Source: Cristatella mucedo (taxonomy: Eukaryota > Bryozoa > Phylactolaemata > Cristatellidae). Taken from it: 64,000 nt of DNA. Every line of letters begins with the position of its first letter. Position 1 is the first letter of the stretch. A program made the translations under genes and the position numbers. Shown here piece by piece: positions 22,376 through 34,300 of the stretch. The DNA lies in contig WPIO01000038.1 in assembly GCA_009760855.2 (NCBI GenBank), forward strand, positions 1,822,501 through 1,886,500, read 5' to 3'. The notes beneath the pieces were generated by a model. The model made no database searches and had not been told where the DNA came from. It saw only the letters and a program-made list of their open reading frames with translations.

Positions 22376-25300
22376 TGCAATGAAGAAATTATAGGGCTCT
22401 ACGTGCATGGTATGGTTTATATGTTTACATCGTTCAGTAAAGAATTGAAGGGCAGTGCATGCATGATGGTGATCAAACTACTGAGTTGGTTCTCCACCAA
22501 TGTCAGATTTGTAGCCGTGTTCTACTTTCTGATGTGACGAAGTCCTTGCTGCCTTTCGGCTCGGTTGTTTTGGCCACCAAAATCGTCATATGTCTGTAAC
22601 CCCAGTTAGTCCCTCTTCTAGTCAACCTAGATACAAAGGTTGGGCTTTCTGTATTGATAATTATTTGCTTTTTAGGTTTTTATATTAAATGTGTTCAAGC
22701 AGATTTCAAAACGCTGTTGAAGATGCATTGATGTATTACATTATGTCGGTCTCGATCAGTGAGTTGATATGGCTCTCACCTCGGGTTCAGATGTCTTTCC
22801 TGCTCCCAAAGTGTTCTTTCTTTCCATCGCTACAATGCTCTTGAAAAGTGTCTAGCAGTTCAATCTTGCTGTTGATGTAGCTCTTTTTGTTTGATGTCTA
22901 AAAAGGCAGCCAAGTTCATGGAATGGTCCATTTATTGGAAGAGCATGTTGGTCTGAAATTAGCAAATGACAGCTGTTTGTCCTCATAGGAATCCTTTGCA
23001 AAACGATATTGTGTAGTCTATGCATCTTACCAAAAGACCTTACTTGTTTTGTATCAATCAAAAGCTGCACTCGGCCAAAATTGTATATGCTTGCTCTGTA
23101 TCGAGAGTTAGCTTGTACATTGTTAGACCACCTGGGCACAGTCCTAGCCTAGTCTCCTCTTGGACCGAAGCAAAACAGCAGGCCATTCATTGAATTGCCC
23201 TGAAAGTCCCTCTAGCCCACAAATGATTGGCCATCCCGGCCGGTTAAGGTCCAGTTTTGGCCCCTACTTGGCTTATTTGATTTTCAGCTGTGCTGTGCTG
23301 GTAGAGCATTCCTTGCAGCTAGCACAGCAAGTCCTAACATTAAAGAGGTTATCCAAACAGGGCTTGGTTCTGACTACCTGAAGATGGAGAGAGTAAATAC
23401 CAGCAGTTCTTAACTTATTATAATAGTAATAATAAACTTGATGAAGCGCCCTCAGAGAACTCAATCTCTTTCTAGATGCTTTACAATTGCTGCAAAGGAA
23501 GCACGATTGAATGGTTAGTGGTAGCATGCTCAATACGCAACAAGAAAAACATGGTTAGGGGTGACATGCACAGGGTCAGCATGCAAGTATGGTTAGTGGC
23601 AGCATGCAACAGTGTCAGCACACATAAGTACTAAGTACTAGCTGATTTAACAGCCTCTTTTGTATAGCGACAGAAGACCCTTTACGGCTATCACCGCCAC
23701 TTGCAGTTGTGATTAAAAATCGCCCACCACAGGATTCGAACCCACGACCTCGGGGATTAGGTCGTTAAAAGCAACCACCTTACCTAGTGAGCCATCATGG
23801 CTCACCCGATAATAAACACAAAGGATGAATCACAGGGACTTGCTAAATGCTTCTATAAATAGATACATTTTAGTTTCCTTTTAAATGTGGTCGCATCAGC
23901 AGATGCCGTGATGTAGATCGGGACTGAGTTCCAGGCTTTGGGAGCATATGACTTAAAGGCACGGGCTCCAGAGGATTTGAGGTTTGTACGGGGTATGGGT
24001 AAACAGATTCCGTAAAGTGAGTGGTACTATGCTTAGTCTGGTGGGAGAGTAGATCTGATAGGTAGGCTTGAGCCAAAGAATGAATGGACCTAAAAGTGAG
24101 TGACAAAACCTTGAAGTAGATGCATTGCTTGACAGGGATCCAGAGCAGGTCGGCGAGAAGTGGTATGATGTGGCAACTGCGACGCTCACGACAGACAAGC
24201 CTGGCTGCAGAGTTTTGCACCAGCTGTAAGCACCTGAGTGCACAGGCCGGTAGACCAGCAAGCTGTGAGTTATATCAGTCGGGACGGGATATCACAAATG
24301 CATGAACCAATTTAGATGTAGTATCCCTGTCTAAGCTAGCCCAAATGTTAGCAATGTTATATTGAAACTTCAAACTTTACTAGTAAGTTCCAGTCTGGTT
24401 TTAGAGCTAACCACTCCACAGAGTCAGCATTGCTTGGTGTACGACGACCTACTTAGTCATGCAGACATATGTTGAGTATCTCTGCTTGTTTTGCTCGATC
24501 TTTCGGCAGCTTTTGATACTGTCGATCACCAAGTTCTTCTTGAGCCCCTCACATCTCGCCTGGGCATCACTGCATTGCAATAGTTCAGGTCATAATAATA
24601 ATAATAACGATAATACACTTGATAAAGCGCTCTCGGAGAACTCAATCTCTATCTAGGTGCTTTACATTTGCTTCAAAGGAAACACGATCGAATGGTGAAT
24701 GGCATGCTGTATAAACAAAATGAATATTTTGGTTAAGGGTGACATGCACAGGGTCAGCACGAGTAACCACATAAAGGACGAATCACAGGGACCCACTAAT
24801 TGATGCATAAATAGGTGCGTGTCTTTAATATATAAAGAATAATGTGGTCAGGTTAGGGATGTCGTGATGCAAGTCGGGAGTGAGTTCCAGGTTTTGGGAG
24901 CATATGATCTAAATGCACGGTCTCCAAAGATTTCAGGTTTGTACAAGGTATAGGTAACCAGTTAGTTTCCGAAAAGTGGGTGGTACGATGCTTGGCCGTG
25001 TGGAGGAGTAGATCTGATAGGTAGGCTGGAGCCAAAGAATGAAGGGACCTTAAAGTTAGTGACAAAATCTTGAAGTCGATGCCTTGCACCAACTGTAACC
25101 ACCTGATTGCGGTCCTTTCTCAGTTGGAGACTTCTGAGTGTTTATTTAATTGGACAAAGATCACCTGAGGCGCCTCTGAAATATGGGGTACCTCAGGGCT
25201 CCGTGCTTGGTCATGTTCTTTTCACGGTTTATTCTCTTTATCTTGCCGATGTGATTGCCAAGCACCATCTAGGCTTTCAATTTTATGTGGATGACAATTG

Positions 25301-28300
25301 TACCTTTGCTTTGATTCCTCCCAGCCTTCGAGCACCTCGAATTCTCTCAACTCCCTTGTTGCATGTATTGATAACATTCACACATGGATAATAACAATTT
25401 TTTTAAATTAAATGATAAAACCAACTTTATAGTTATGAACAAACTAAGTGTAATTCAGAAATTGTAAAAGCTAGCGCTCAAAATGGGTTTTACCAGCATA
25501 GCTCCTGTTGAATCTGCACGAAATCTAGGTGTAATGTTCCAGAGTGACCTTTCATTAGACGACCACATCAGCTCCACAGTAAAGTTCACATGCTTTTAGC
25601 TACATAACATTGCTAAAATATGGGCTTGATTAGGCAGGGATACCAATTCTAAATTAGTCCATGCATTAGTGACATCCCTTCGCAACTCATATAACTCACA
25701 GATTACTGGTCTACGGCTTGTGCAATCAGGTGCTTACAGCTGATGCAAAACTCGGCAGCTAGGCTTGTCTGTCGTGAGCATTGCAGCTGCCACATCATAC
25801 CACTTCTTGCCGACATGCACTGGCTCCTAATCAAGCGATACATCGGCTTCAAAGTTTTGCGACTCACTTTTAGGTCCTTTCATTCTTTGGCCCCAGCCTA
25901 CCTGTCAGATCTACTCCTCCAACATGCTAAGCATGGTACCACCAACTTTTCGGAATCTGTTTACCTATTCTCCATACGAACCTTGAATCATTTGGAGACC
26001 GTGCTTTTAGTTCGTGTGCTCCCAAAGCCTGGAACTAATTCTCGACTAGCGTCACGACATTTCCTGAATTGACAACATTTAAAAAGAAGTTGAAAGCGCA
26101 CATATTTATTACAGCATTTAGTGGGTAACTGTGAATTGACCTTTATGTGTGTACGCATGCATGCTGTCACTAACCAAGCTTGTATGCTGACCCTGCGCAT
26201 GTCACCCCTAATCATGTTATAGTTGTTGTGTATTGAGCATGCTACCACATCCAGTCGATCCTGCTTCCTTTGCAGCAATTGTAAATTGCCTAGAAAAAGA
26301 TTGAGTTCTCTGATGATGCTTTTTTAAATGTATTTCTATTAAAAGTAATGTTGTTTAGCTGAAAGTAGGCAGACTTGACTGTGGAGCTGATTCGGTCCTC
26401 TAATGAAAGGTCACTTTGGAACATTACAGCTAGATTTCATGCAGATTCAACAGGAGCTATGCTGGCAAAACCCATTTTGAGTGTTAGCCTTTACAATTTC
26501 TGAATCACACTTGGTTTGCCCATAGCTAATAAGTTCTTTATATCGTCCATTCAATTTGAGAATGTTTGCTACCATCCATGTGCAGATGTCAGCAGTACAT
26601 GCTGCAAGGGAGTTGGTAGAGTTCGTCATACTGGAAGGTTGGGAGGGATCAAAGCAAAGGTACAACTGAGTGCCATCTGCATAGAAGTGAAAGCCTAGGT
26701 TGTGCTTGGTCGGCATGGTCCGCAACCACCATGTCGGCAAGTGGTAGAGTATAAACTGTGAAGAAAAATAGGCCTGTCACTGAACCCTGAGGTAGCCCAA
26801 ACTTCAGTTCTGCTGTTGTGTTAGGTGCCACTGTCAAGCTTAAGATAATTCTATGCAAGGTTTGAAGTGGTTCTATAACCCAAGATTTGTCACAGCAGTG
26901 AGGTGCTTTGCCACCAGCATTTAATAGTGGTCAGACTGAACCACCAATGCAAGCCTAACTTCGAGGGCAATGCTGGAGTTCTGGCTCCGATTTGGCCGAC
27001 ACAAGTTTGTGTTAGCTTTGTTAAATATTAGAAGATCGGGAGATGTTTTTGGTTGAGATACTTGAGATCGTTTAAGTCCCCAACTAAGTGCTGTACAAGA
27101 TGCAGAGGCGTGCTGCCAGTAGTCAAGTGCTACCTTTTCGTTCTTATAGTGGGAACTGTCTTTTTGAGATTTTTGCTTAAAAAGATTTCTTTTATATTGT
27201 AGGGAGCCGACAATGGATCTCACCTACTGTTAAGGGTGAAATTCCTCCTGCCTTAGCATCATTTGGCCTCGTTTGCATTGGCCCTCGCATATTCCTTTTT
27301 GGAGGGGTAACACCTTCTGGCAAATGCACCAGTGACTTATTTGAGCTGATGGTGAACACTTGGGAGTGGAAGAAGGTCAAGTATAGGGCTGGCCGGGGAC
27401 TTCAGATGCCATGCCCCCGAATGGGTAATGTGTTTTAATATTTCTTGGCTTTGCTGCTTCAGATTTCATAGATTCAATTTTCACATTTTGTTCAGTGATT
27501 TTGCATATTTTACCACGAGAATTGATGTTTGTTTGTAATTGAGGTTTGGCCCAGTGGTTAATATGCCCCCCCCCCGATCGAGGTCATGGTGAATCCTTTT
27601 GTATCTGCGCGAAATCTAGGTGTCCTGTTCCAAATCGGCCTTTCATTTGACGACCGTATCAGCTCCACGGTAAAGTCAGCCTACTTTCAGCTACCTAGCA
27701 TTGCTCAAATTCTGGGCTTGCTTAGATAGATATACTACATCTAAATTGGTTAATGCATTTGTGGCATCCCATCTCGACTTTTGTAGCTCTCTGCTTGCTG
27801 GTATACCGGCCTGTGCAGTCAGACGCTTAACAGTTGGTGCAAAACTCCGCATCTAGGCTTGTTTGTTGCCACATCACACCTTTTCTGGCCGAGCTGCACT
27901 GGCTCTCAGTCGAGCAATGCATCGACTTCAAGGTTCTGTCACTCACTTGTAGGTCCCTTTATTTTTTTACTCTAGCCTACCTATGAGATCTATTCCCCGA
28001 CCAGGCTAGGCCTCGTACCTCCTGCTTTTCTGAAATTAATTGTTTAGCTACATCTCGTACGAACCTCGATTCCTTTGGAGACCGAGCCTCTAGTTGGAGT
28101 GCTCCCAAAGCTTGCATCTCACTGACATCACGACATCCCTTGACTTAATGTCATTTAAAAATAAGTTAAAACGCATCTATTTATCACAACATTTGGTGGG
28201 TCCTTATGATTCGTCCTCTGTGTGTGTATGTGTACTGGCACTGTGCGTGCTGCCTCAAATAATCTTTGCATGTTGACTCTGTGCATGTCACCTGTAACCA

Positions 28301-31300
28301 TGTGACCTTTGTTGACATTGAGCTTGCTACCTCTAACCATTCGATCGTTCTTCCTTTACAGCAGGGGTGTCCAACCTTTTTGTGTTGGGGGGCCACATTT
28401 CAAAAATTTAGAAGGTCCGGGGGCCACATGTAAATTGGCGTAGTTGACCGCATCTGAAAATCGTAATTTAGATCGTAATTTAGTATGACTATTACTATTA
28501 TACTTAATAAATAAACCGCAATGCACTAGTATTTTTAGCATAATTATAATAAAAAATAATAAATAATAAAAATGTGATCATGTGTCCTGGAAAATAATTC
28601 GATAGATATTATGGCCAATCTTTTACTTTTGGATTTTTATTTTAAGAACATGAAGACATAAACTTATAAAGCTTACAAAATTACATGACAAGGACTCACG
28701 TAATATTAATGTCTTCGGATTAATTAAATGCCGCAGGTATTCACTGTCTTCTGCACTGCAGGCATCAATGAGATATTTGGCATTGTTTCTGTTTGCATAA
28801 AAAGTCGACATCTGCTGCAACAGTGGATGTGGCAATTCTAAGGATTCCTGATACATGTTAATCTGTGAGAACGGATCGAGTCTTTGTTTTCACATTTTTC
28901 AGTCTGAAAAAAGCTGTTCACAGCAATATGTGCTGCCAAAAAGTGCAATATACTTGAGAGCATGTTTGGCTAGGTTAGGAAAAGACTCTGGTGAAACATA
29001 CTGCTTGTAAAAAGTAACAAGGTCATGCCGATCATAAGCAGTTTTTAAATTGCTGTCATTATGATTGTCAATTAGTTCGAGTTGAAATTCATCAGGTGCA
29101 TCAGAGGGATCGATATTAAATGGATTACTAATCATGTTCGTGTCATCCACATGTTGGAAATCCCGAAACCTCTCTTCGAATTCATCAACAAATTTGCTAA
29201 CAATAGTGGAGTACTTCATATGAGCCAGCGTTTCAGGCGATCTTGTTGCTAGTGTTGTGAAATGTAACAGTTTCTTCTGATATAAGTGTTTCCGGAAAAG
29301 TTTCAGCTTTTGCACAAACGCGACAGCACACACATACATTTTATGGACCAGTTGATCCTTACCTTGGAGTTTGACATTAAGATCTGCAAGATGTTTGGTC
29401 ATATCCGCCAAAAAAGCCAAGTCAGTCAAACACTGCTGGTCAATTGAGGAAGCCAACATATTTTCCCTTTTCTGTCATAAATGTTTTAAATTCACCCCGA
29501 AGTGACCAAAACCAGGCTAACGTGTTTGCCCTACTTAGCCAACGGACTTGGCAGAAAACAACAACATCACAATGATCTGATCCCAACTCTTCAAGGAAAG
29601 CCTGAAATTGTCTGTGGTTTAGCTCACGAGACCTTATCACATTGACTGTTGGAACTGCATTGTCCATTACATGTTGCATGCTCAAGACGTTTACAGATAG
29701 CTGTTCTTGGTGGATGATGCAGTGATGATTGAGAATTTTGTGAGGTACTAATTTTACCATTAAAGATACCAATCCATTGTGTCTACCTGTCATTGAAGGG
29801 GCTCCGTCTGTGGTTAAACCAATTAATTTAGTTACAGGAAGATTAAATTTTGTGAGGACCATCTTGACCTGATCCAAAATATCCCTCCCCGTTGTAGTGG
29901 CTTTCATTGAACATATATCCATCAGTTCTTCGATAATGACAAACTTTCCTGTTACTCTGCGTACAAACACCGACAGTTGAGCCGTATCGCTATCGTCCGT
30001 GCTTTCGTCGAGCGCAAGAGAATAAAATTCGCATTCAGCAATTCTTTTAGTGAGACTTTCTTCCATGTTGGATGCGAGCTCGTCAACTCTTCTCGAAACC
30101 GTTTGATGAGAAAGACTGACTTTCTCTATTTCTGACTTCTTTTCTGGACAGACCACACCAGTAAACAGTCTGGGGCATTCCTTAACAAATTCACCATCGG
30201 GAAATGCTTCCCCCCTCCGCTTAGCTATAGCTTCAGGTATTAAAAAACTTCCTTTGGTTGAAGCCTCAGACTTGTTGCTGACTGCTGTAAACAATGACTG
30301 CTGTCCGATGAAGCTCTGTTTCAACGAGTTCACACGATCAAGTCGAAGTTGACCAGTCAGGCTGTTGCACCTGTCGCCGTGCTTTTTTGAAAAATGTCGC
30401 TTAACATTGTACTCCTTTGCAACGGCAATTGTTTCTTGGCATATTACGCACATTATCCTACCGAAGCGTTCCATTACAAAATAGTCTACACTCCAAGATG
30501 CTTTGAAAAGTCTTCCTTCTGGGTCAATTTTTCGTTTTTGCTAGTATTCACATTCGCCGCCATTTTTCTCTGTGAAATAAAAAACAGATCAGTTACGAAT
30601 TGATTAATTTATATTTTATCACAGCAATATCTTAGTATTAGTAAGTAAGTTGAGCAATATGCGTTTTTTGAAAAACCTACCTGACTGATTCGAGTTCGTG
30701 CAGCAGCAGCTGAGAAACGGCTCTTTTCTATCCACAGTGTGAAACAGGTAATTCTGCTTGCGGAAGTGTTATAAATGTTATCGCAACGGCGCCGCTGTAG
30801 CACAAATATATTACCCCTTCACGCCAAAATGTTCACATGAAGGCTAGCAAAATAAATCGATTTTTTTACCTTCACGCCAAAATAGCCATTCGGACACCTT
30901 CACGCGTCACGCGAAGTACATCACAGCGCCTTTTATCCCCGTTTGTAATGATTAAAAATTAACGAAAAACGTGGTGACAAATATTTTTGGGACAACGTTG
31001 CGGGCCGCATAGAAGACCTCGGCGGGCCGGGTTGTGGCCCGCGGGCCACGCGTTGGACACCCCTGCTTTACAGCATATCTAAAGTGCCTAGAAAGAGATT
31101 AAGGTGTATTTTTCTTGTATCTATGTTTGTAACTCCACAAAGACTGTGGGTATGGTGAACTCACAGCCTAAGCAGCTCCCACTGTGCTTTCTGTAGCCAA
31201 CAGACGTCATCTCACACTACAAAGAAACAGTGAGACACATAGCTGAGTTAGGAGAGCAGTTGAGGTTGTGAGTAGCATGGAAGTAGCAGCTCTGGACGGC

Positions 31301-34300
31301 TGGAAAGGATTTACTATAGTCGGCAGCAAGAAAGCAGTTTTTGAAGAATAAGGATTGTGGAAGTGAGTTCCACAGTCTAGAACCTGCAGAGCAAAAGCTT
31401 CTGTCACCAACGGTCTTTAGTGGAGGAATGGAACAGCTAATTTATTGTCCATGCAGGACCTGAGGGCACGAAGAGGCTGAAACTGATACAGCAGTTCAGC
31501 TAGGTACGAAGGAGCCAAGCCGTGGTGGGTCATGTGGAGCCTCTGAGGGTTCTATCAAATGTAATAATATTGCTATTATTGGTGTATTTGATTGCCGAGG
31601 TCGTTGGCTCGAGTCGCGTGACCGTGTAAAGCACTTGCATAGAAATTGAGTTCTGTTTGGGTGCTGTACAGAGGATTTCTAATTATTTGTTACTTTTTTG
31701 CTAGAGTTTATTTTGTTGGTTTTAAGTGACATCTATGACTCGATTCGGATTATGGGCGCAAGCTCACTTTTGCATGACTCGATGTGCTCAAATCATGCCA
31801 ACCTCTGCTCATCAGTAGTCTCCTGGTTGCTATTAGTTCTTGATCAGCTATACTGTCTCGTTCACACACACATGGGTTCATGCACTCACACTTGTTTTGC
31901 TTGCTGTTTCTCTTAAGCTGTGTTTACACAGCAGGCTTTCTTCCTGACACATGCCGACTTTCCTCCTCGTTTACACGACAGATTTAGTCCCGCCCACTAC
32001 TGATTTGATGGCTAACTTAGTCCGGCCCACAGCCCATGCTCTAATCTGGGAGGCTGATATGAAAGATGTTTCCTCGGAAAGATGCCAAGCCAACATCGGC
32101 AGAAGTTGAGTTTGCCGCTGCAGTCATCATTGTAGAGTAGTATAAGAAGAATATAAATAAAAGGAAGACAGGCATTTAAAAAAAGCAGTTTCTTGAAAGG
32201 AAGCAGTACCAAGTAAAGTGCACATTTACGGGTGTTAAGGTGTATAGTGCTCAATAATGTGCATTGTTACGGGGCTTGTGGGTGGATTTGATAAATAGGT
32301 GTACCTGATATTTTATATAGAAAAGGCTGAAGCATTTGTTACATACGCCTCCCATATTCAAGGACTGGCTCTAACCGCCCCAATGTACTTGAGCCTACGA
32401 ACGTCAGCCATCGTGGGGTGTATGTTACGAGCGCATGGGTTTTGATTGGTCGGCTGGACCAACAAGGAGCCAAAAAGTTGATAGATCCTCCTTCTGGTGA
32501 GTCTGCAGGCTTGGCTCCCCCCCCCCCCAAAAAAAAAAATTGTGACCTATGATGACATAGTAGCCCAAGTCTTCGGGAAAATCTGTCCAAAATCTTTGGG
32601 AAAGTCTGCCGTGTAAACACAGCTTTACATCGGCTTTTGTTTTTGCTCGATGCTGAAGCAATTACAAAAATACTAGCTGATTTAACAGCCTCTTAATGTA
32701 TAGCAGCAGAAGAGACTTAAATGTTATCACGACTGCTTGCAGCTGCAATAAAGGATCGCCCACGTCGGGATTCGAACCCATGACCTCAGACAGACCTTGT
32801 GAAAAACAACCACCTTAGCCAGTCGGCCATCACGGATCACCAAGCAATAAATAGCTGTCCTGGTGATTAATACTAGTCTACAAAACAAGATTTTAGAGTA
32901 GCTGAACGAAATTGTCACGTACCTGTTTTGTGCATAGCTTAGGTGTCGTTTTTTTTAGTAAAAATAATCTGTTCCTACTAACTTCCCTTCAAGTTGTTGT
33001 GCTAATGGGACCCTGCCTGAACCTTGAGGTTCTGATGAGTTGTGGATTGTTGCTATTTCCATGATCATACTGTTTGAACTCGGAGCATTATCCTGAAAAT
33101 TCCATTAAAATAAATATAATCTTGTGCCCATAAAATTCTGCCACGTTTTTCACCCTATCAGGCACTGCCGGGGACTTGAGGATTACGGTTCTTCAAAAAG
33201 CCTACCTTGTTTGGTCCGGTGGTTAAGGTGCTTGCCTTTAACGACTGAGGTAAAGGTGAATGTATGTGTTGACCGAGGTCGTGGGCTCGAGCCCAGTGGA
33301 AATAGAGATTAAGTTCTCGTAAGCCATTATACAAATGAGTAACCGTATTTCTACAAGTCACACTTGTTTCCATTTTTGTCACTATTTGACATCGGCAGGA
33401 AAAATTGGATGAGCCAGTATCAAAACATGTTTGTGAATGGGTTTTACATTTTGGGAGAGCAGCAAAATAGAAGTCATTGTGAATTCGTTCAAGAAGACAT
33501 GAATTGCTGGACGGAACTAAAGATGATGCAATCTATGAGGAAAGTGACGATTCAGATATTGACAATGTTGCCGAAGACTACGAAGATGTTATCAGTGATA
33601 CTGATTACGAGTTTCTTGCTAACTGTCATTAAAGCTCTTATATTAATAAAACGAGCTATATATTCAGTAATAATATTTTTCGATAACTTTTTTCAAAAAA
33701 TTGTCCATAAATTTAGGGTGCGACTTATACTTGTAAAAGTAAATAATAAATAAATAAATCCTAGCTGACTAAACAGCCTCTTTTTGTATAGCGACAGAAG
33801 AGCCTTTACGGCTATCACCACCGCTTGCAATGGCCATAAAGGATCGCCCACCACAGGAATCGAACCCACGACCACGGGACCGAGGTCGTGAAAGCAACTG
33901 CCTTACCTAGTGTGCCATCATGGTCATAAAAAGTACGGTATATATTTTACATACATGCATGTATGGGTGCCATGGTTAGTAAATAAAGATTATAGCATAC
34001 TAAGAAATGAAAATCCCCAAAGGCTAGGGCCTGTCTTTGCCCCCAAGCAAACTGCTGGATGAATATTTTTGCAGTAACTTTAATAGGATTGTGTTGTGAA
34101 GTTATTAAGCTGGGCTTTGATGAAGTTTGAGAGTGGTCTCCCAGGTATTTTACGTCAAACTTGAATAGTAATTTGAAACAGTGATAGCATAGATAGCCTT
34201 TAACTTAGCTTAGCAGATCACGAGATCTGTTGTTTTATAGCTGCTAGTGTGATTCCCTAGGGTGTGGTACACATATTTAGCCATTTTTAAGGTTGTCATC

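Larger units (their letters stand above)
28362..31065 (-). mobile_element. hAT DNA transposon with intact ends and 8-bp TSD
   Basis: The termini are perfect 14-bp inverted repeats (CAGGGGTGTCCAAC ... GTTGGACACCCCTG), flanked by the exact 8-bp direct repeat CTTTACAG (28354-28361 and 31066-31073), the target-site length of hAT elements. Length 2704 bp. Subterminal GGCCAC/GTGGCC motifs extend the symmetry. It encodes a disrupted transposase on the - strand (28860-30474) and lies in HCF intron 2, inside a LINE-A tail. Confidence 0.93.
27591..31585 (+). mobile_element. LINE-A copy interrupted by a hAT element and a LINE-B
   Basis: LINE-A RT C-terminus and UTR occupy 27591-28361. The tail resumes at 31066-31117 (CTTTACAGCATATCTAAAGT, GCCTAGAAAGAGATTAAG) after the hAT insertion. 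It is cut again by LINE-B at 31118-31540 and ends with CTCTGAGGGTTCTATCAAAT and ATT repeats at 31545-31585. The coding part has many frameshifts. Confidence 0.75.

Noticed and set aside
22031-22408. Open frames of poly(Tyr-Ile) on both strands
   Set aside because: They translate an (AT)n microsatellite; no coding signal.
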